In this document: in pieces, positions 17,291 to 28,797 of the stretch | How positions within the stretch are numbered: the first letter of the stretch is position 1 | Layout of the letters: each line of letters begins with the position of its first letter | Assembly: GCF_000384215.1 (NCBI RefSeq) | Contig: NZ_KB913032.1 | Location: 4,295,665-4,359,664 of the forward strand | Source: Amycolatopsis alba DSM 44262 | GTDB lineage: Bacteria > Actinomycetota > Actinomycetes > Mycobacteriales > Pseudonocardiaceae | DNA length: 64,000 nt | Direction of reading: 5' to 3' | Translations under genes and position numbers: made by a program | Notes under the pieces: model-generated | Database searches by the model: none | Told to the model about the DNA's origin: nothing | The model's input: the letters and a program-made list of their open reading frames with translations, nothing else

Positions 17291-18069
17291 GCGACGTGCC
17301 CGACGACAACACAGCCAACACTCCCGAAGTCCCCGAGACCGGCGGCGAGCAGTCGAGCGCGGACAGGCCCGAAGGCGGTCTCGAACCGCAGGGTGCCCGC
17401 CCGGCCGAGCCGGTCGTCACCGGTAAAGAGCGCCAGGGCATGTTCGGCGTGCGCGGCACCGGTGACACCTCCGGCTACGGCGGCGTCCGTCTCCCCGCGT
17501 ACAGCCCGCCCCCGGCGGAGCGCCCGTACGGCGGCTGGTTCGACGAATTCGCCGACGAGTTCTACGCGGCCTTGGCGGACAACAAGGTTCCGGCGAACGC
17601 GATCCTGCAGACCACGGTCGACCGCGGCGAGATCACCTTCTACGTCGCCCGCGAGCACCTCGTCGAGATCGCCAGGACCCTGCGCGACGACACCGGTCTC
17701 CGCTTCGAGCTGCTGAGCTCGGTCTCCGGCGTCGACTACGGCGTGGACGTCCCGCAGCGGCTGCACTCGGTCTACCACTTCACGTCGATGACCTACCGCC
17801 GCCGCATCCGGCTGGAAGTCACCCTCGACATCGAAGACCCGCACGTCCCGTCGCTGGTCGGGCTGTACCCGACCGCAGACTGGCAGGAGCGGGAAACCTG
17901 GGACATGTTCGGCATCGTCTACGACGGGCACCCGGCGCTCACCCGCATCCTCATGCCGGACGACTGGGACGGTCACCCCCAGCGCAAGGACTACCCGCTC
18001 GGCGGGATCCCGGTCGAATACAAGGGCGCGGAGATCCCGCCGCCGGACCAGCGGAGGTCTTACTCGTGA
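17287..18069 (+). CDS. nuoC: NADH-quinone oxidoreductase subunit C
   Basis: Peripheral 30-kDa-type subunit contacting NuoB and NuoD. The 260-residue protein has an N-terminal hydrophilic extension of about 75 residues rich in Glu, Pro and Gly, as in other actinobacterial NuoC, before the conserved domain. Family motifs are [41 protein letters not shown] and the C-terminal [19 protein letters not shown]. It is not fused to NuoD, unlike in Escherichia coli. Start GTG overlaps nuoB by 4 nt and the stop overlaps the nuoD GTG by 4 nt. Confidence 0.96.
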   Translation: MSDVPDDNTANTPEVPETGGEQSSADRPEGGLEPQGARPAEPVVTGKERQGMFGVRGTGDTSGYGGVRLPAYSPPPAERPYGGWFDEFADEFYAALADNKVPANAILQTTVDRGEITFYVAREHLVEIARTLRDDTGLRFELLSSVSGVDYGVDVPQRLHSVYHFTSMTYRRRIRLEVTLDIEDPHVPSLVGLYPTADWQERETWDMFGIVYDGHPALTRILMPDDWDGHPQRKDYPLGGIPVEYKGAEIPPPDQRRSYS

Positions 18070-19406
18070 GCATCAGCGAGAACGCAGCAGAAGCAACGGA
18101 ACTCCCCGAAGCCGACTCGCGCGACACCACCGAAGGCCGCGTCTACACCGTTTCCGGCGGTGACTGGGAAGACCTCATCGAGGACTCCCGCCACGACGAG
18201 CGCATGGTCATCAACATGGGCCCGCAGCACCCGTCGACGCACGGCGTGCTCCGGCTCGTGCTGGAGATGGAGGGCGAGACCGTCACCCAGCTCCGCTCGG
18301 TCATCGGCTACCTGCACACCGGGATCGAGAAGAACTGCGAGTACCGCACGTGGACCCAGGGCGTCACCTTCGTGACGCGCATGGACTACCTCGCGCCGCT
18401 CTCCACCGAACTCTCGTACTGCCTCGGCGTCGAAAAGCTGCTCGGCATCCAGGCCCCGCGCCGGGCCGAGCTGCTGCGCGTGATGCTGCTGGAGATCAAC
18501 CGCATCGGCTCGCATCTGGTCTACATCGCCACCGGCGGGATGGAACTCGGTGCCACCACGGCGATGACGCTCGGTTTCCGTGAGCGCGAAGAGGTTCTGC
18601 ACCTGCTGGAGCACCTCACCGGTCTCCGGATGAACCACGCGTTCATCCGCCCCGGTGGTCTCGCGCAGGACATGCCGGACGACTACCAAGAGGTCGTCAG
18701 CGCGTTCGTCAAGACGATGGACGAGCGGCTTCCCTTGTACGACAAGCTCTTCACCGGTCAGCCGATCTGGCGCAACCGGCTCAAGGGCGTCGGATACCTG
18801 CCGGTCGACGCGTGCCTCGCGCTCGGTGTCACCGGTCCGGTGCTGCGCAGCGCGGGTCTCCCGTGGGACATGCGCAAGACCGAGCCGTACTCCCGCTACG
18901 ACGAGTTCGAGTTCGACATCCCGACCTCGACCGACGCGGACTGCTGGGCGCGGTACCTGATCCGGGTCGAGGAGATGCACCAGAGCCTGCGGATCATCAA
19001 GCAGTGCCTGAAGAAGCTCGAGCCGGGCCCGGTCATGGTCGAGGACAAGAAGGTCGCCTGGCCCGCGCAGCTCTCGCTCGGCAGCGACGGCATGGGCAAC
19101 TCGCTGGAGCACGTCCGCAAGATCATGGGCCAGTCGATGGAATCGCTGATCCATCACTTCAAGCTGGTCACCGAGGGCTTCAAGGTCCCGCCGGGCCAGA
19201 CCTACACGGCGGTCGAATCGCCGCGCGGCGAGCTCGGGGTGCACCTGGTCTCCGACGGCGGCACCAGGCCGCTGCGGGTCCACGTGCGCGAACCGAGTTT
19301 CGTGAACCTGCAGTCGATGCCGGCGATGGCCGAAGGCGGGCTCGTGGCGGACGTCATCGCCGCGATCGCCTCGATTGACCCCGTCATGGGGGGAGTGGAC
19401 CGATGA
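18066..19406 (+). CDS. nuoD: NADH-quinone oxidoreductase subunit D
   Basis: The 49-kDa-type subunit that, with NuoB, forms the quinone-binding chamber. The 446-residue protein has an N-terminal extension of about 45 residues before [25 protein letters not shown], whose His residues lie at the quinone head-group site. Also seen are [39 protein letters not shown] and the C-terminal [21 protein letters not shown]...[21 protein letters not shown] start at 18066 overlaps nuoC by 4 nt; the stop overlaps nuoE by 4 nt. Confidence 0.97.
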   Translation: MSISENAAEATELPEADSRDTTEGRVYTVSGGDWEDLIEDSRHDERMVINMGPQHPSTHGVLRLVLEMEGETVTQLRSVIGYLHTGIEKNCEYRTWTQGVTFVTRMDYLAPLSTELSYCLGVEKLLGIQAPRRAELLRVMLLEINRIGSHLVYIATGGMELGATTAMTLGFREREEVLHLLEHLTGLRMNHAFIRPGGLAQDMPDDYQEVVSAFVKTMDERLPLYDKLFTGQPIWRNRLKGVGYLPVDACLALGVTGPVLRSAGLPWDMRKTEPYSRYDEFEFDIPTSTDADCWARYLIRVEEMHQSLRIIKQCLKKLEPGPVMVEDKKVAWPAQLSLGSDGMGNSLEHVRKIMGQSMESLIHHFKLVTEGFKVPPGQTYTAVESPRGELGVHLVSDGGTRPLRVHVREPSFVNLQSMPAMAEGGLVADVIAAIASIDPVMGGVDR

Positions 19407-20140
19407 CCGCAGCACCTGAAGTGATCTTCGACGACGACATCGTCGCCAAGGCGCAGGACCTGATCTCGCGGTACCCGCAGTCGAGGTCGGCGCTGCTGCC
19501 GATGCTGCACCTGGTGCAGTCGGTGCAGGGTTACGTGAGCCAGGAGGGCATCGCCTTCTGCGCGAGCAACCTGGACCTGTCCGACGCCGAGGTCAGCGCG
19601 GTCGCGACGTTCTACACCATGTACAAGCGCCGCCCGTGCGGCGAGCACCTGGTGAGCGTCTGCACCAACACCCTCTGCGCGGCCATGGGCGGCGACGCGA
19701 TCTACAAGAAGCTCCAGACGCACCTCGGTTCCGAGGAGAAGCCGCTGGGGCACAACGAGACCGCGGGCACGCCGAACGAGCCCGGCTCGATCACCCTCGA
19801 ACACGCCGAATGCCTCGCGGCCTGTGACCTCGCCCCGGTCATCCAGGTCAACTACGAGTACTTCGACAACCAGACCGAGGACAAGGCCGTCGCGCTGGTC
19901 GACGCGTTGCAGGCCGGCAAGAAGCCCGCCCCGACGCGCGGCGCGCCGCTGTCGGACTTCAAGGGCGCCGAACTGCAGCTCGCCGGGTTCTTCCCGGAGG
20001 ACGCGCAGCAGTACCGCACGGACGTCGACGGTCCTTCGCAGGCCGTCGAGACCCTGCGGGGCGCGCAGGTCGCGCAAGACCGCGGCTGGACCGCGCCCGC
20101 CATGAAGGACGTGGCCCTCCCGGAAGTGGAGAAGAAGTAA
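19403..20140 (+). CDS. nuoE: NADH-quinone oxidoreductase subunit E
   Basis: Carries the [2Fe-2S] cluster N1a in the NADH-oxidising module. The 245-residue protein shows the thioredoxin-like domain with the four expected cysteines: [11 protein letters not shown] at about residues 88-98 and [13 protein letters not shown] at about 132-144. The first half has [17 protein letters not shown] and [15 protein letters not shown]. The C-terminal 70 or so residues (from about 175) are a hydrophilic tail not found in shorter homologues. ATG start overlaps nuoD by 4 nt; the TAA stop shares one base with the ATG of nuoF. Confidence 0.96.
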   Translation: MTAAPEVIFDDDIVAKAQDLISRYPQSRSALLPMLHLVQSVQGYVSQEGIAFCASNLDLSDAEVSAVATFYTMYKRRPCGEHLVSVCTNTLCAAMGGDAIYKKLQTHLGSEEKPLGHNETAGTPNEPGSITLEHAECLAACDLAPVIQVNYEYFDNQTEDKAVALVDALQAGKKPAPTRGAPLSDFKGAELQLAGFFPEDAQQYRTDVDGPSQAVETLRGAQVAQDRGWTAPAMKDVALPEVEKK

Positions 20141-21420
20141 TGGCAGACCCCATCACTCCGGTCCTCACGAAGCGCTGGCTTTCGCCCAACTCCTGGACGA
20201 TCCAGTCCTACGAAGCCCTTGAGGGCTACACCGCGATCCGCAAGGCTCTCAAGGCCACTCCCGAGCAGATCGTCCAGCTGGTCAAGGACTCCGGCCTCCG
20301 CGGCCGGGGCGGCGCGGGCTTCCCGGCCGGCATCAAGTGGTCCTTCATGCCGCCGAACGAGGACAAGCCGCACTACCTGGTGATCAACGCCGACGAGGGC
20401 GAGCCGGGCACCTGCAAGGACATCCCGCTGATGATGGCGGACCCGCACTCGCTGATCGAGGGCTGCGTCATCGCCTCGTACGCGATGCGCTCGCACCACT
20501 GCTTCATCTACGTCCGCGGCGAGGCGCTGCACTGCATCCGCCGCCTCAACGCGGCCGTGCGCGAGGCCTACGACGCGGGCTACCTCGGCAAGAACATCCT
20601 CGACTCCGGATTCGACCTCGACATCACCGTGCACGCGGGTGCCGGGGCGTACATCTGCGGCGAGGAGACGGCGCTGCTCGACTCGCTGGAAGGCCGTCGC
20701 GGCCAGCCGCGGCTCAAGCCGCCGTTCCCGGCCGCCGCCGGTCTCTACGCGGCGCCGACCACGGTCAACAACGTCGAGACCATCGCCAGCGCGCCGTACA
20801 TCATCAACGGCGGCTCGGACTGGTTCCGCCAGATGGGCCGCGAGAAGTCGCCCGGCCCGAAGATCTACTCGATCTCCGGCCACGTCGAGAACCCCGGCCA
20901 GTACGAATGCCCGCTCGGCACCACGCTGCGCGAGCTGCTGGACATGGCGGGCGGCATGAAGGACGGCGTCCCGCTGAAGTTCTGGACGCCGGGTGGTTCG
21001 TCCACGCCGATGTTCACCAAGGAACACCTCGATGTTCCGCTGGACTTCGAGGGCGCGGCGGAAGCCGGGTCGATGCTGGGCACGACGGCCGTGCAGGTCT
21101 TCAACGAGACCGTTTCCGTGCCGTGGGCCGTGATGAAGTGGACACAGTTCTACGAGCACGAGTCCTGCGGCAAGTGCACGCCGTGTCGCGAGGGCACGTA
21201 CTGGCTGGCGCAGATCCTGGAGCGCATGGTCGAGGGCAAGGGCACCGAAGAGGACATCGACACCCTCCTCGACGTCTGCGACAACATCCTCGGCCGCTCG
21301 TTCTGCGCCCTCGGCGACGGCGCGGTCTCGCCGATCCAGAGCGGGATCAAGTACTTCCGGGACGAGTTCCTGGCTTTGTGTCAAGCAAACAAGCGCGAAT
21401 TGGTGGGGGCGCAGGCATGA
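20140..21420 (+). CDS. nuoF: NADH-quinone oxidoreductase subunit F
   Basis: Binds NADH, FMN and the [4Fe-4S] cluster N3, so it is the electron entry point. The 426-residue protein has [16 protein letters not shown] at about residues 52-67 (FMN site), [12 protein letters not shown] near residue 82, the NADH-binding [19 protein letters not shown] near residue 167, and the cluster motif [15 protein letters not shown] near residue 345 with a fourth Cys in [10 protein letters not shown]. All expected cofactor ligands are present. It overlaps nuoG by 4 nt (ATGA). Confidence 0.97.
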   Translation: MADPITPVLTKRWLSPNSWTIQSYEALEGYTAIRKALKATPEQIVQLVKDSGLRGRGGAGFPAGIKWSFMPPNEDKPHYLVINADEGEPGTCKDIPLMMADPHSLIEGCVIASYAMRSHHCFIYVRGEALHCIRRLNAAVREAYDAGYLGKNILDSGFDLDITVHAGAGAYICGEETALLDSLEGRRGQPRLKPPFPAAAGLYAAPTTVNNVETIASAPYIINGGSDWFRQMGREKSPGPKIYSISGHVENPGQYECPLGTTLRELLDMAGGMKDGVPLKFWTPGGSSTPMFTKEHLDVPLDFEGAAEAGSMLGTTAVQVFNETVSVPWAVMKWTQFYEHESCGKCTPCREGTYWLAQILERMVEGKGTEEDIDTLLDVCDNILGRSFCALGDGAVSPIQSGIKYFRDEFLALCQANKRELVGAQA

Positions 21421-23885
21421 CGATCGCACCCGACAAGCCCGAAACGTCCACAGAGGACATTCCGGTTCCCGAGGGCCACGTCAAGCTGGTCATCGACGGT
21501 GAAACGGTCATCGCGCCCAAGGGCGAGCTGCTGATCCGCACCGCCGAACGGCTCGGCACGGTCATCCCGCGCTTCTGCGACCACCCGCTGCTCGACCCGG
21601 CTGGCGCCTGCCGCCAGTGCCTGGTCGAGGTCGAAATGGGCGGCCGTCCGATGCCGAAGCCGCAGGCCTCGTGCACCATGACGGTCGCCGACGGCATGGT
21701 CGTGAAGACCCAGCTGACCTCGGCCGTCGCGGACAAGGCCCAGCAGGGCGTGATGGAGCTGCTGCTCATCAACCACCCGCTGGACTGCCCGATCTGCGAC
21801 AAGGGCGGCGAGTGCCCGCTGCAGAACCAGGCGCTCGCGCACGGCCGCGCGGAATCCCGCTTCGTCGACACGAAGCGGACGTTCGCGAAGCCGCTGCCGA
21901 TCTCCTCACAGGTGCTCCTGGACCGGGAGCGCTGCGTGCTCTGCCAGCGCTGCACCCGGTTCTCCCGCGAGATCGCCGGCGACCCGTTCATCGAACTCCT
22001 CGAACGCGGCGCCCACCAGCAGATCGGCACCGCCGAGACCGCCGACGTGCTGGACCTGGCCTCCCGCACGACGTCGGGTGACCCGTTCCAGTCGTACTTC
22101 TCCGGCAACGTCATCCAGATCTGCCCGGTCGGCGCGCTGACGTCGGCCGCGTACCGGTTCCGTTCGCGGCCGTTCGACCTGGTGTCCTCGCCGAGCGTCT
22201 GCGAGCACTGCTCGTCCGGCTGTGCCGAGCGGACCGACTTCCGCCGCGGCAAGGTCATGCGGAAGCTCGCGGGCGACGACCCCGAGGTCAACGAAGAGTG
22301 GCTCTGCGACAAGGGCCGGTTCGGCTTCCGCTACGCCACCGCCGACGACCGCATCCGCCGTCCGCTGATCCGCAACGCCGACGGTGTGCTGGAAGAGGCT
22401 TCCTGGACCGACGCGCTGCGCGCGGCCGCCGCAGGGCTGGCCAAGGCACGTGACGGCAAGGGCGCCGCGGTGCTGACCGGCGGCAGGCTGACTGTCGAAG
22501 ACGCCTACGCGTACTCGAAGTTCGCGCGGATCGCCTTGGGCACCAACGACATCGACTTCCGCGCCCGCCCGCATTCGGCCGAGGAACTGGGCTTCCTCGC
22601 CGCGCACGTGGTCGGGACGACGCCGGAAAGCGGCGTCACCTTCGGCGAGATCGAGCGGGCGCGCACGGTGCTGTGCGTCGCGTTCGAGCCGGAGGACGAG
22701 GCGCCGATCGTGTTCCTGCGGCTGCGAAAGGCGGCCCGCAAGAACCGCACCCGCGTCGTCCACTTGGGACAGTGGACCACTTCGTCGGTCCGCAAGACCT
22801 TCGGTGAGCTGCTGGCCTGCGCGCCGGGCAGCGAAGCCGCCGCGATCGACGGCATCGCGCAGCACGCGCAGGACGTCGACCAGGCACTGACGTCGGAGGG
22901 CGCGGTGATCCTCGTCGGCGAACGTGCCGCCGAGGTCCCCGGCCTGTTCTCGGCCCTGCACCGGCTGGTGGAGCGCACCGGCGCCCGGCTCGCGTGGATC
23001 CCGCGTCGCGCGGGTGAACGCGGTGCACTGGAGGCGGGCGCGGCGCCGACGCTCCTGCCCGGCGGCCGTTCGGTCACCGACGCCGCGGCTCGCGCCGAGG
23101 TCGAAAAGGCTTGGGGCGTCGAGCTTCCCGCCGCCGCGGGCCGCGACACCACCGCGATCCTCAAAGCCGCTTCCGGCAACGACCTCGACGGCCTGCTCGT
23201 CGGCGGCGTCGACCCGGACGACCTGCCGGACCCGGACCTGGCCCGCCGCGCGCTCGAGAACGCGAAGTTCGTGGTGAGCCTGGAACTGCGGACCGGCGGG
23301 GTCACCGAGCACGCGGACGTCGTCCTCCCGATCGCCCCGGCGGTCGAGAAGGCGGGCAGCTACCTGAACTGGGAAGGCCGCCGCCGCGAGTTCGCCGTCA
23401 CCCTCGAAGGCACCGGCGCCCTGCCGGACTGCCGGGTGCTCGACACCCTCGCCGTCGAGATGGACGCGGACCTGTTCACCCAGACCCCGGCCGCTTCGGC
23501 AGCCGATCTGGCCAAGCTGCCCGGCAAGACCGAGCCCGCCACCTTCGAGCCGGTCGCCGCGGCGGCCGCGGTCGCGGGTGACGGCAAGGTCCTCCTCTCC
23601 ACCTGGCGGCAGCTGATCGACAACGGTTCGCTGCAGGACGACGAGCCGCACCTCAAGGGCACCCAGCGCGACATCGTCGCGAAGCTCTCGGCGAAGACCG
23701 CCGAAGGCCTGGGCGGCACCGTGAAGGTCTCCACCGAACGCGGTTCCATCACGTTGCCGATCGAGGTCGCGGACCTGCCGGACGGCGTCGTGTGGCTTCC
23801 GGGCAATTCCGACGGCTCGGCCGTCCGCGCCGCGCTCGCGGCCGGACATGGTTCGGCCGTTTCGCTCACCGGAGGTGAGAAGTGA
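21417..23885 (+). CDS. nuoG: NADH-quinone oxidoreductase subunit G
   Basis: Large iron-sulfur subunit of 822 residues. I start it at the ATG at 21417 ([20 protein letters not shown]); the frame is open for another kilobase upstream, but only because of the high GC and in antiphase with nuoF. Seen in order: [2Fe-2S] ligands [21 protein letters not shown], the His-Cys cluster region [19 protein letters not shown], the [4Fe-4S] motif [17 protein letters not shown], a further CEHCSSGC set (N7-like), and a long molybdopterin-oxidoreductase-like C-terminal domain without cofactor residues that I recognise. The stop overlaps the GTG of nuoH by 4 nt. Confidence 0.96.
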   Translation: MTIAPDKPETSTEDIPVPEGHVKLVIDGETVIAPKGELLIRTAERLGTVIPRFCDHPLLDPAGACRQCLVEVEMGGRPMPKPQASCTMTVADGMVVKTQLTSAVADKAQQGVMELLLINHPLDCPICDKGGECPLQNQALAHGRAESRFVDTKRTFAKPLPISSQVLLDRERCVLCQRCTRFSREIAGDPFIELLERGAHQQIGTAETADVLDLASRTTSGDPFQSYFSGNVIQICPVGALTSAAYRFRSRPFDLVSSPSVCEHCSSGCAERTDFRRGKVMRKLAGDDPEVNEEWLCDKGRFGFRYATADDRIRRPLIRNADGVLEEASWTDALRAAAAGLAKARDGKGAAVLTGGRLTVEDAYAYSKFARIALGTNDIDFRARPHSAEELGFLAAHVVGTTPESGVTFGEIERARTVLCVAFEPEDEAPIVFLRLRKAARKNRTRVVHLGQWTTSSVRKTFGELLACAPGSEAAAIDGIAQHAQDVDQALTSEGAVILVGERAAEVPGLFSALHRLVERTGARLAWIPRRAGERGALEAGAAPTLLPGGRSVTDAAARAEVEKAWGVELPAAAGRDTTAILKAASGNDLDGLLVGGVDPDDLPDPDLARRALENAKFVVSLELRTGGVTEHADVVLPIAPAVEKAGSYLNWEGRRREFAVTLEGTGALPDCRVLDTLAVEMDADLFTQTPAASAADLAKLPGKTEPATFEPVAAAAAVAGDGKVLLSTWRQLIDNGSLQDDEPHLKGTQRDIVAKLSAKTAEGLGGTVKVSTERGSITLPIEVADLPDGVVWLPGNSDGSAVRAALAAGHGSAVSLTGGEK

Positions 23886-25222
23886 CTCCGTTGCTCAGCC
23901 AGATGCCGGACGCCGCCGAGCGGGCGGCGCTGCTGGCGGACGACCCGTTGTGGCTGATCCTGATCAAGACGGTCGTCATCCTGCTGATCGGCCCGATCCT
24001 GACGATCTTCCTGATCGTCTGGGAGCGCAAGGCCGTCGGCCGGATGCAGAACCGTCCCGGCCCGAACCGGGTCGGCCCCGGCGGCTACCTGCAGTCCCTG
24101 GCGGACGCGATCAAGCTGCCGTTCAAGGAACAGATCATCCCGGACACCGCCGACCGCAAGGTGTACTTCCTCGCCCCGGTCATCTCGGCGGTGCCCGCGC
24201 TGATCGCGCTGGCGGCGATCCCGTTCGGCCCGGTGGTCTCGATCTTCGGTGAGAAGACCGTGCTCCAGCTGGTCGACCTGCCGGTCGGCGTGCTGGTGAT
24301 CCTGGCCTGCTCCTCGATCGGCGTGTACGGCCTGGTGCTGGCCGGCTGGTCCTCCGGTTCGCCGTACCCGCTGCTCGGTGGGCTGCGCAGCGCGGCCCAG
24401 GTGATCTCCTACGAGATCGCGATGGGCCTGTCCATCGTCGGCGTGATCCTCTACGCCGGTTCGATGTCGACCTCGCAGATCGTCGAGTCGCAGCAGAGCG
24501 GCTGGTACTTCTACCTGCTGCTGCCGAGTTTCGTGATCTACCTGATCTCCATGGTCGGTGAGACCAACCGCGCCCCGTTCGACCTCCCCGAGGCCGAATC
24601 CGAGCTGGTCGGCGGTTTCCACACCGAGTACAGCTCGATGAAGTTCGCGATGTTCTTCCTCGCCGAGTACGTCAACATGGTGATCGTTTCGGCGTTCGCG
24701 ACCACGTTGTTCCTCGGTGGCTGGAAGTTCCCGTTCGTCGGCGCCGACCACGCGCTCAACCAGGGCTGGCTCCCGCTGCTGTGGTTCACCGCGAAGCTGT
24801 TCATCCTGCTGTTCGGCTTCATCTGGCTGCGCGGCACGCTGCCGCGGCTGCGGTACGACCAGTTCATGCGGCTGGGCTGGAAGGTCCTGGTGCCGGTCAA
24901 CCTGGTCTGGATCGTCGTGATCGTCACGGTCCGCGCGCTGCGGCGCCAGGAGGGCGGGCTGACCGTGCCGCAGATCCTCATCGGAGGCGGGGCCATCCTC
25001 GTCTTCCTGGTCATCGTGAGCATGCTGTTGCCGGACAAGAAGGTGCCGGAAGGCGACTACGTCCCGGTGACCGGCGGCGGGTTCCCGGTGCCGCCGCTCG
25101 ACCTCCAGGTTCCGGACAAGACTCCGCGTCAGAAGGCCATCGAGAAGGCCGAAGCCCGTGCTGCCAAGCGCAAGCCCGCGGCGGTTTCCAGTGGAAGGGA
25201 GGCCGGCGATGGGGATGTTTGA
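23882..25222 (+). CDS. nuoH: NADH-quinone oxidoreductase subunit H
   Basis: Membrane subunit joining the peripheral arm to the proton pumps and forming part of the quinone tunnel. The 446-residue protein has about eight transmembrane helices, the first near residues 24-45. The conserved motifs [21 protein letters not shown] (residues about 46-66) and [27 protein letters not shown] (about 220-246) are intact. The last 60 or so residues are a basic hydrophilic tail ([16 protein letters not shown]), common in actinobacteria. The GTG start at 23882 is coupled to nuoG. The end of the gene overlaps the start of nuoI by 14 nt. Confidence 0.96.
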   Translation: MTPLLSQMPDAAERAALLADDPLWLILIKTVVILLIGPILTIFLIVWERKAVGRMQNRPGPNRVGPGGYLQSLADAIKLPFKEQIIPDTADRKVYFLAPVISAVPALIALAAIPFGPVVSIFGEKTVLQLVDLPVGVLVILACSSIGVYGLVLAGWSSGSPYPLLGGLRSAAQVISYEIAMGLSIVGVILYAGSMSTSQIVESQQSGWYFYLLLPSFVIYLISMVGETNRAPFDLPEAESELVGGFHTEYSSMKFAMFFLAEYVNMVIVSAFATTLFLGGWKFPFVGADHALNQGWLPLLWFTAKLFILLFGFIWLRGTLPRLRYDQFMRLGWKVLVPVNLVWIVVIVTVRALRRQEGGLTVPQILIGGGAILVFLVIVSMLLPDKKVPEGDYVPVTGGGFPVPPLDLQVPDKTPRQKAIEKAEARAAKRKPAAVSSGREAGDGDV

Positions 25223-25748
25223 TCCCATCAAGGGTTTCGGTGTCACCTTCGGCATGATGTTCAAGAAGGTCGCCACCGAGGAGTACCCGGAGGCGGGCGC
25301 CCCCGCCGCCCCGCGCTATCACGGCAGGCACCAGCTCAACCGGCATCCGGACGGGCTGGAGAAATGCGTCGGCTGCGAGCTGTGCGCGTGGGCCTGCCCG
25401 GCGGACGCGATCTTCGTCGAAGGCGGCGACAACACCGAAGAGGCACGCTTCTCGCCCGGTGAGCGGTACGGCGCCGACTACCAGATCAACTACCTGCGCT
25501 GCATCGGCTGCGGGTTGTGCGTCGAGGCCTGCCCGACCCGGTCACTGACGATGATCAACTTCTACGAGCTGGCCGACGACGACCGGCAGAATTTGATCTA
25601 CACCAAGGAAGACCTCCTCGCGCCGCTGCTGCCCGGTATGGAGCAGCCGCCGCATCCGATGCGGCTCGGCGAGAACGAGCAGGACTACTACGTCAACGGC
25701 CCGGAACTCGCCCGGCAGCCGGCTGAGCCGAAGGAGCCGGCCAAGTGA
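25209..25748 (+). CDS. nuoI: NADH-quinone oxidoreductase subunit I
   Basis: Carries the two [4Fe-4S] clusters N6a and N6b that link NuoG to NuoB. I start it at the ATG at 25209 ([20 protein letters not shown]) because a strong GGAAGGGAGG ribosome site sits just before it, inside the end of nuoH; this gives 179 residues. Both ferredoxin motifs are complete: [17 protein letters not shown] near residue 55 and [16 protein letters not shown] near residue 100. The stop codon overlaps the GTG start of nuoJ by 4 nt. Confidence 0.96.
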   Translation: MGMFDPIKGFGVTFGMMFKKVATEEYPEAGAPAAPRYHGRHQLNRHPDGLEKCVGCELCAWACPADAIFVEGGDNTEEARFSPGERYGADYQINYLRCIGCGLCVEACPTRSLTMINFYELADDDRQNLIYTKEDLLAPLLPGMEQPPHPMRLGENEQDYYVNGPELARQPAEPKEPAK

Positions 25749-26590
25749 TCACGGCTTTCCTCGCGCAGACGGACGTCTCCGCCGGGATCACCACCGGCGA
25801 GACCATCGCGTTCTGGGTGCTCGGCCCGCTCGCGCTGCTCGGCGGCCTCGGCATGATCTTCTCCCGCAACGCCGTGCACTCGGCGCTGTGGCTGGTCCTC
25901 ACGATGCTGTGCCTCGGCGCGCTGTACATGATCCAGCAGGCGCCGTTCCTCGGCTTCACGCAGATCATCGTCTACACCGGCGCGATCATGATGCTGTTCC
26001 TGTTCGTGCTGATGCTGGTCGGCAGGGAGAGCTCGGACTCGGTCGTGGAAGTGCTGCGCGGGCAGCGGGTCATGGCGACCCTGCTCGGCATCGGTACCGG
26101 CGGGCTGCTCGCCGCGGGTCTCGCCCGCGCGCTGGCCAACGTCACCCCGGCGCTGCCGCGCGACCCGGCGAACCTCGACGGCGGCGGCCCCGGCGGGCTG
26201 GGACGGCTGATCTTCACCAAGTACCTGTTCCCGTTCGAGCTCACCTCGGCGCTGCTGATCACCGCCGCGCTCGGCGCGATGGTGCTGGCGTTCACCGACC
26301 GGCACGCCAAGGGCGGCAAGAAGTCGCAGAAGGAACTCGTCGTCGACCGGTTCACCGGCAAGCACGACAGGCCTTCTCCGCTGCCCGGCCCCGGTGTCTT
26401 CGCGACAGCCAACTCGGTCGCCACCCCGGCGCTGCTGCCGGACGGCTCGATCGCGCCGGAGTCGCTCTCGGAGATCATCGAGTCGACCTCGGCCTCGCAG
26501 CTGGAGAACGAGCGCAAGCAGGTGACCGGCTCGGAACCGGGCCCGGACGCCCACGCGCTCGTCGGCAAGAAAGAAGGGGACGAGGAATGA
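25745..26590 (+). CDS. nuoJ: NADH-quinone oxidoreductase subunit J
   Basis: Membrane subunit with about five transmembrane helices in residues 15-185. Conserved family segments are [39 protein letters not shown] (here spanning two helices, positions about 18-56) and [21 protein letters not shown] near residue 75, the latter holding the pi-bulge helix important for coupling. The 281-residue length includes a hydrophilic C-terminal extension of about 90 residues, as in other actinobacteria. GTG start at 25745 is coupled to nuoI, and the TGA overlaps the nuoK ATG by 4 nt. Confidence 0.95.
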   Translation: MITAFLAQTDVSAGITTGETIAFWVLGPLALLGGLGMIFSRNAVHSALWLVLTMLCLGALYMIQQAPFLGFTQIIVYTGAIMMLFLFVLMLVGRESSDSVVEVLRGQRVMATLLGIGTGGLLAAGLARALANVTPALPRDPANLDGGGPGGLGRLIFTKYLFPFELTSALLITAALGAMVLAFTDRHAKGGKKSQKELVVDRFTGKHDRPSPLPGPGVFATANSVATPALLPDGSIAPESLSEIIESTSASQLENERKQVTGSEPGPDAHALVGKKEGDEE

Positions 26591-26886
26591 CCCCGACCTA
26601 CTACCTGCTCCTGTCCGCGCTGCTGTTCGCCATCGGCGCGGTCGGGGTGCTGGTGCGCCGCAACGCGATCGTCGTGTTCATGTGCATCGAGCTGATGCTG
26701 AACGCGGCGAACCTGTCGCTGGTCACGTTCGCCCGGATCAACGGGTCGCTCGACGGCCAGGTGATGGCGTTCTTCGTGATGGTCGTCGCCGCCGCGGAGG
26801 TCGTGGTGGGGCTCGCGATCATCATGGCGATCTTCCGCACCCGGCGCTCGGCCTCGGTCGACGACACCAACCTGCTGAAGTACTAG
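26587..26886 (+). CDS. nuoK: NADH-quinone oxidoreductase subunit K
   Basis: Small membrane subunit of the proton-translocating arm. The 99-residue protein has three transmembrane helices (about residues 4-24, 29-52, 60-84), with the conserved glutamates in [12 protein letters not shown] (helix 2) and [11 protein letters not shown] (helix 3) that form part of the proton path. Start ATG at 26587 overlaps the nuoJ stop codon; the frame is open far upstream but without NuoK-like sequence. Length is exactly that of the family. nuoL follows after 12 nt. Confidence 0.96.
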   Translation: MTPTYYLLLSALLFAIGAVGVLVRRNAIVVFMCIELMLNAANLSLVTFARINGSLDGQVMAFFVMVVAAAEVVVGLAIIMAIFRTRRSASVDDTNLLKY

Positions 26887-26898
26887 GGAGCACCGAGA

Positions 26899-28797
26899 GT
26901 GACCGCATCATCGTGGCTGCTGGTGGCCTTTCCCGCCCTCGGCGCCCTGATCCTTCTGCTGGCCGGTAAACGAGCACGGGGCTGGGGACACCTCCTCGGC
27001 AGCGCGACCGTCTCACTGTCCTTCGTGTACGGCCTGATCCTCTTCTTCACCGCCGACACGAAGGCCATCGCGGACGTCAAGCTGTTCTCGTGGATCCCGG
27101 TCTCGGCGCTGCAGGTCGACTTCGGGCTCCGGATCGACGCGCTTTCGCTGACGTTCGTGCTGCTGATCACCGGCGTCGGCATGCTGATCCACTTCTACTC
27201 GATCGGCTACATGGCCGAGGACCGCGACCGCTCGCGGTTCTTCGCCTACCTCAACCTGTTCGTCGCCTCGATGCTGATCCTGGTGCTGGGCAACAGCTTC
27301 GTGACGCTGTACCTCGGCTGGGAAGGCGTCGGCCTCGCGTCGTACCTGCTCATCGGCTGGTACCAGGACCGCCCGTCCGCGGCCACCGCGGCGAAGAAGG
27401 CGTTCCTGATGAACCGCGTCGGTGACGTCGGGCTCGCGCTGGCGATCTTCCTGATGTTCAAGTACGTCGGGAGCACCGGCTACGCCGAGGTCTTCGGCGC
27501 GATCGACAAGATCCCGACCGGAGCCATCACCGCGATCGCAATCCTGCTGCTGCTGGGCGCCTGCGGTAAGTCCGGCCAGTTCCCGCTGCAGGCCTGGCTC
27601 CCGGACGCGATGGAGGGCCCGACCCCGGTCTCGGCCCTCATCCACGCCGCGACGATGGTCACCGCCGGCGTCTACCTGGTCGCCCGCGCGCACGAGATCT
27701 TCAACGCCACCCCGGACGGCCGCCTGATCGTCACCCTCGTCGGTACGGTCACGCTGCTGATCGGGTGCATCATCGGCTGCGCGTACGACGACATCAAGAA
27801 GGTCCTGGCCTACTCCACGGTCAGCCAGATCGGTTACATGATGCTCGCCGTCGGCCTCGGGCCGATCGCCTACGCGCTCGGCATCATGCACCTGGTGGCG
27901 CACGGTTTCTTCAAGGCCGGGCTGTTCCTCGGGGCCGGTTCGGTCATGCACGGCATGAACGACGAGGTCGACATGCGGAAGTACGGCGGGCTGCGCAAAC
28001 ACATGCCGGTCACCTTCTGGACCTTCGCGCTCGGCTACCTCGCGCTGATCGGCATCCCGCCGCTTTCGGGCTTCTTCACCAAGGACGCGATCATCGAAGC
28101 GGCGCTGAGCCAGGGCGGCTGGCGCGGCTGGGTGATGGGGGGCGCGGCACTGCTCGGCGCCGGGCTCACCGCGTTCTACATGACGCGCCTGATGGTGATG
28201 ACCTTCTTCGGCAAGGAACGCTGGAAGGAGATCAAGTCCAGCGACGGCCGCGACTTCCACCCGCACGAGTCCCCCGCGGTGATGAAGTGGCCGATGATCA
28301 TCCTGGCGATCGGTTCGATCGGCGCCGGCGCGTTCTTCGCCCTCGGTGACCGGTTCGCCGAATGGCTCTCGCCGGTGGTCGGCCCGCTCGAAGAGGGTGG
28401 CCACAGTGTCATCCCGCACGCGCTGGTCCCGATCCTCACCGTGGCGCTGTCCGTGGTGGGCGCGCTCGCCGCTTGGCTCTTCGTCGGTCGTAAGGAAGTT
28501 CCGGTGGAACGGCCAGAGCGGGTCTCCGCCGTGGTCAAGGCCGCGCGCAACGACCTCTACGGCAACACCCTGAACGAGACGCTGGTCGCCCGTCCGGGCA
28601 CCTGGCTCGCCCGCGCGCTGGTCTACGTGGACAACCGCGGGATCGACGGCGCGGTCAACGGCCTCGCCGCCGGGCTCGGCGGCGGATCCGGGCGCCTGCG
28701 CCGCCTGCAGACCGGCTTCGTCCGCTCGTACGCACTGTCCATGCTGGGCGGCACATTCCTGCTTCTGGCGGCACTCCTGCTGGTGAGGTTCTCCTGA
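26899..28797 (+). CDS. nuoL: NADH-quinone oxidoreductase subunit L
   Basis: Largest antiporter-like proton-pumping subunit, 632 residues, with about 15-16 transmembrane helices. Conserved features include [19 protein letters not shown] (the helix-5 Glu pair), [41 protein letters not shown] (positions about 222-262), [18 protein letters not shown] with the discontinuous-helix lysines nearby, and [18 protein letters not shown]. The C-terminal lateral helix region is present. GTG start at 26899 follows GGGAG. The stop shares a base with the nuoM ATG (TGATG). Confidence 0.96.
   Translation: MTASSWLLVAFPALGALILLLAGKRARGWGHLLGSATVSLSFVYGLILFFTADTKAIADVKLFSWIPVSALQVDFGLRIDALSLTFVLLITGVGMLIHFYSIGYMAEDRDRSRFFAYLNLFVASMLILVLGNSFVTLYLGWEGVGLASYLLIGWYQDRPSAATAAKKAFLMNRVGDVGLALAIFLMFKYVGSTGYAEVFGAIDKIPTGAITAIAILLLLGACGKSGQFPLQAWLPDAMEGPTPVSALIHAATMVTAGVYLVARAHEIFNATPDGRLIVTLVGTVTLLIGCIIGCAYDDIKKVLAYSTVSQIGYMMLAVGLGPIAYALGIMHLVAHGFFKAGLFLGAGSVMHGMNDEVDMRKYGGLRKHMPVTFWTFALGYLALIGIPPLSGFFTKDAIIEAALSQGGWRGWVMGGAALLGAGLTAFYMTRLMVMTFFGKERWKEIKSSDGRDFHPHESPAVMKWPMIILAIGSIGAGAFFALGDRFAEWLSPVVGPLEEGGHSVIPHALVPILTVALSVVGALAAWLFVGRKEVPVERPERVSAVVKAARNDLYGNTLNETLVARPGTWLARALVYVDNRGIDGAVNGLAAGLGGGSGRLRRLQTGFVRSYALSMLGGTFLLLAALLLVRFS

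Noticed and set aside
20337..21416. Longer NuoG starting inside nuoF
   Set aside because: The upstream part is an antiphase reading of nuoF and is Arg-rich; the ATG at 21417 gives the normal N-terminus and the operon's usual 4-nt overlap.
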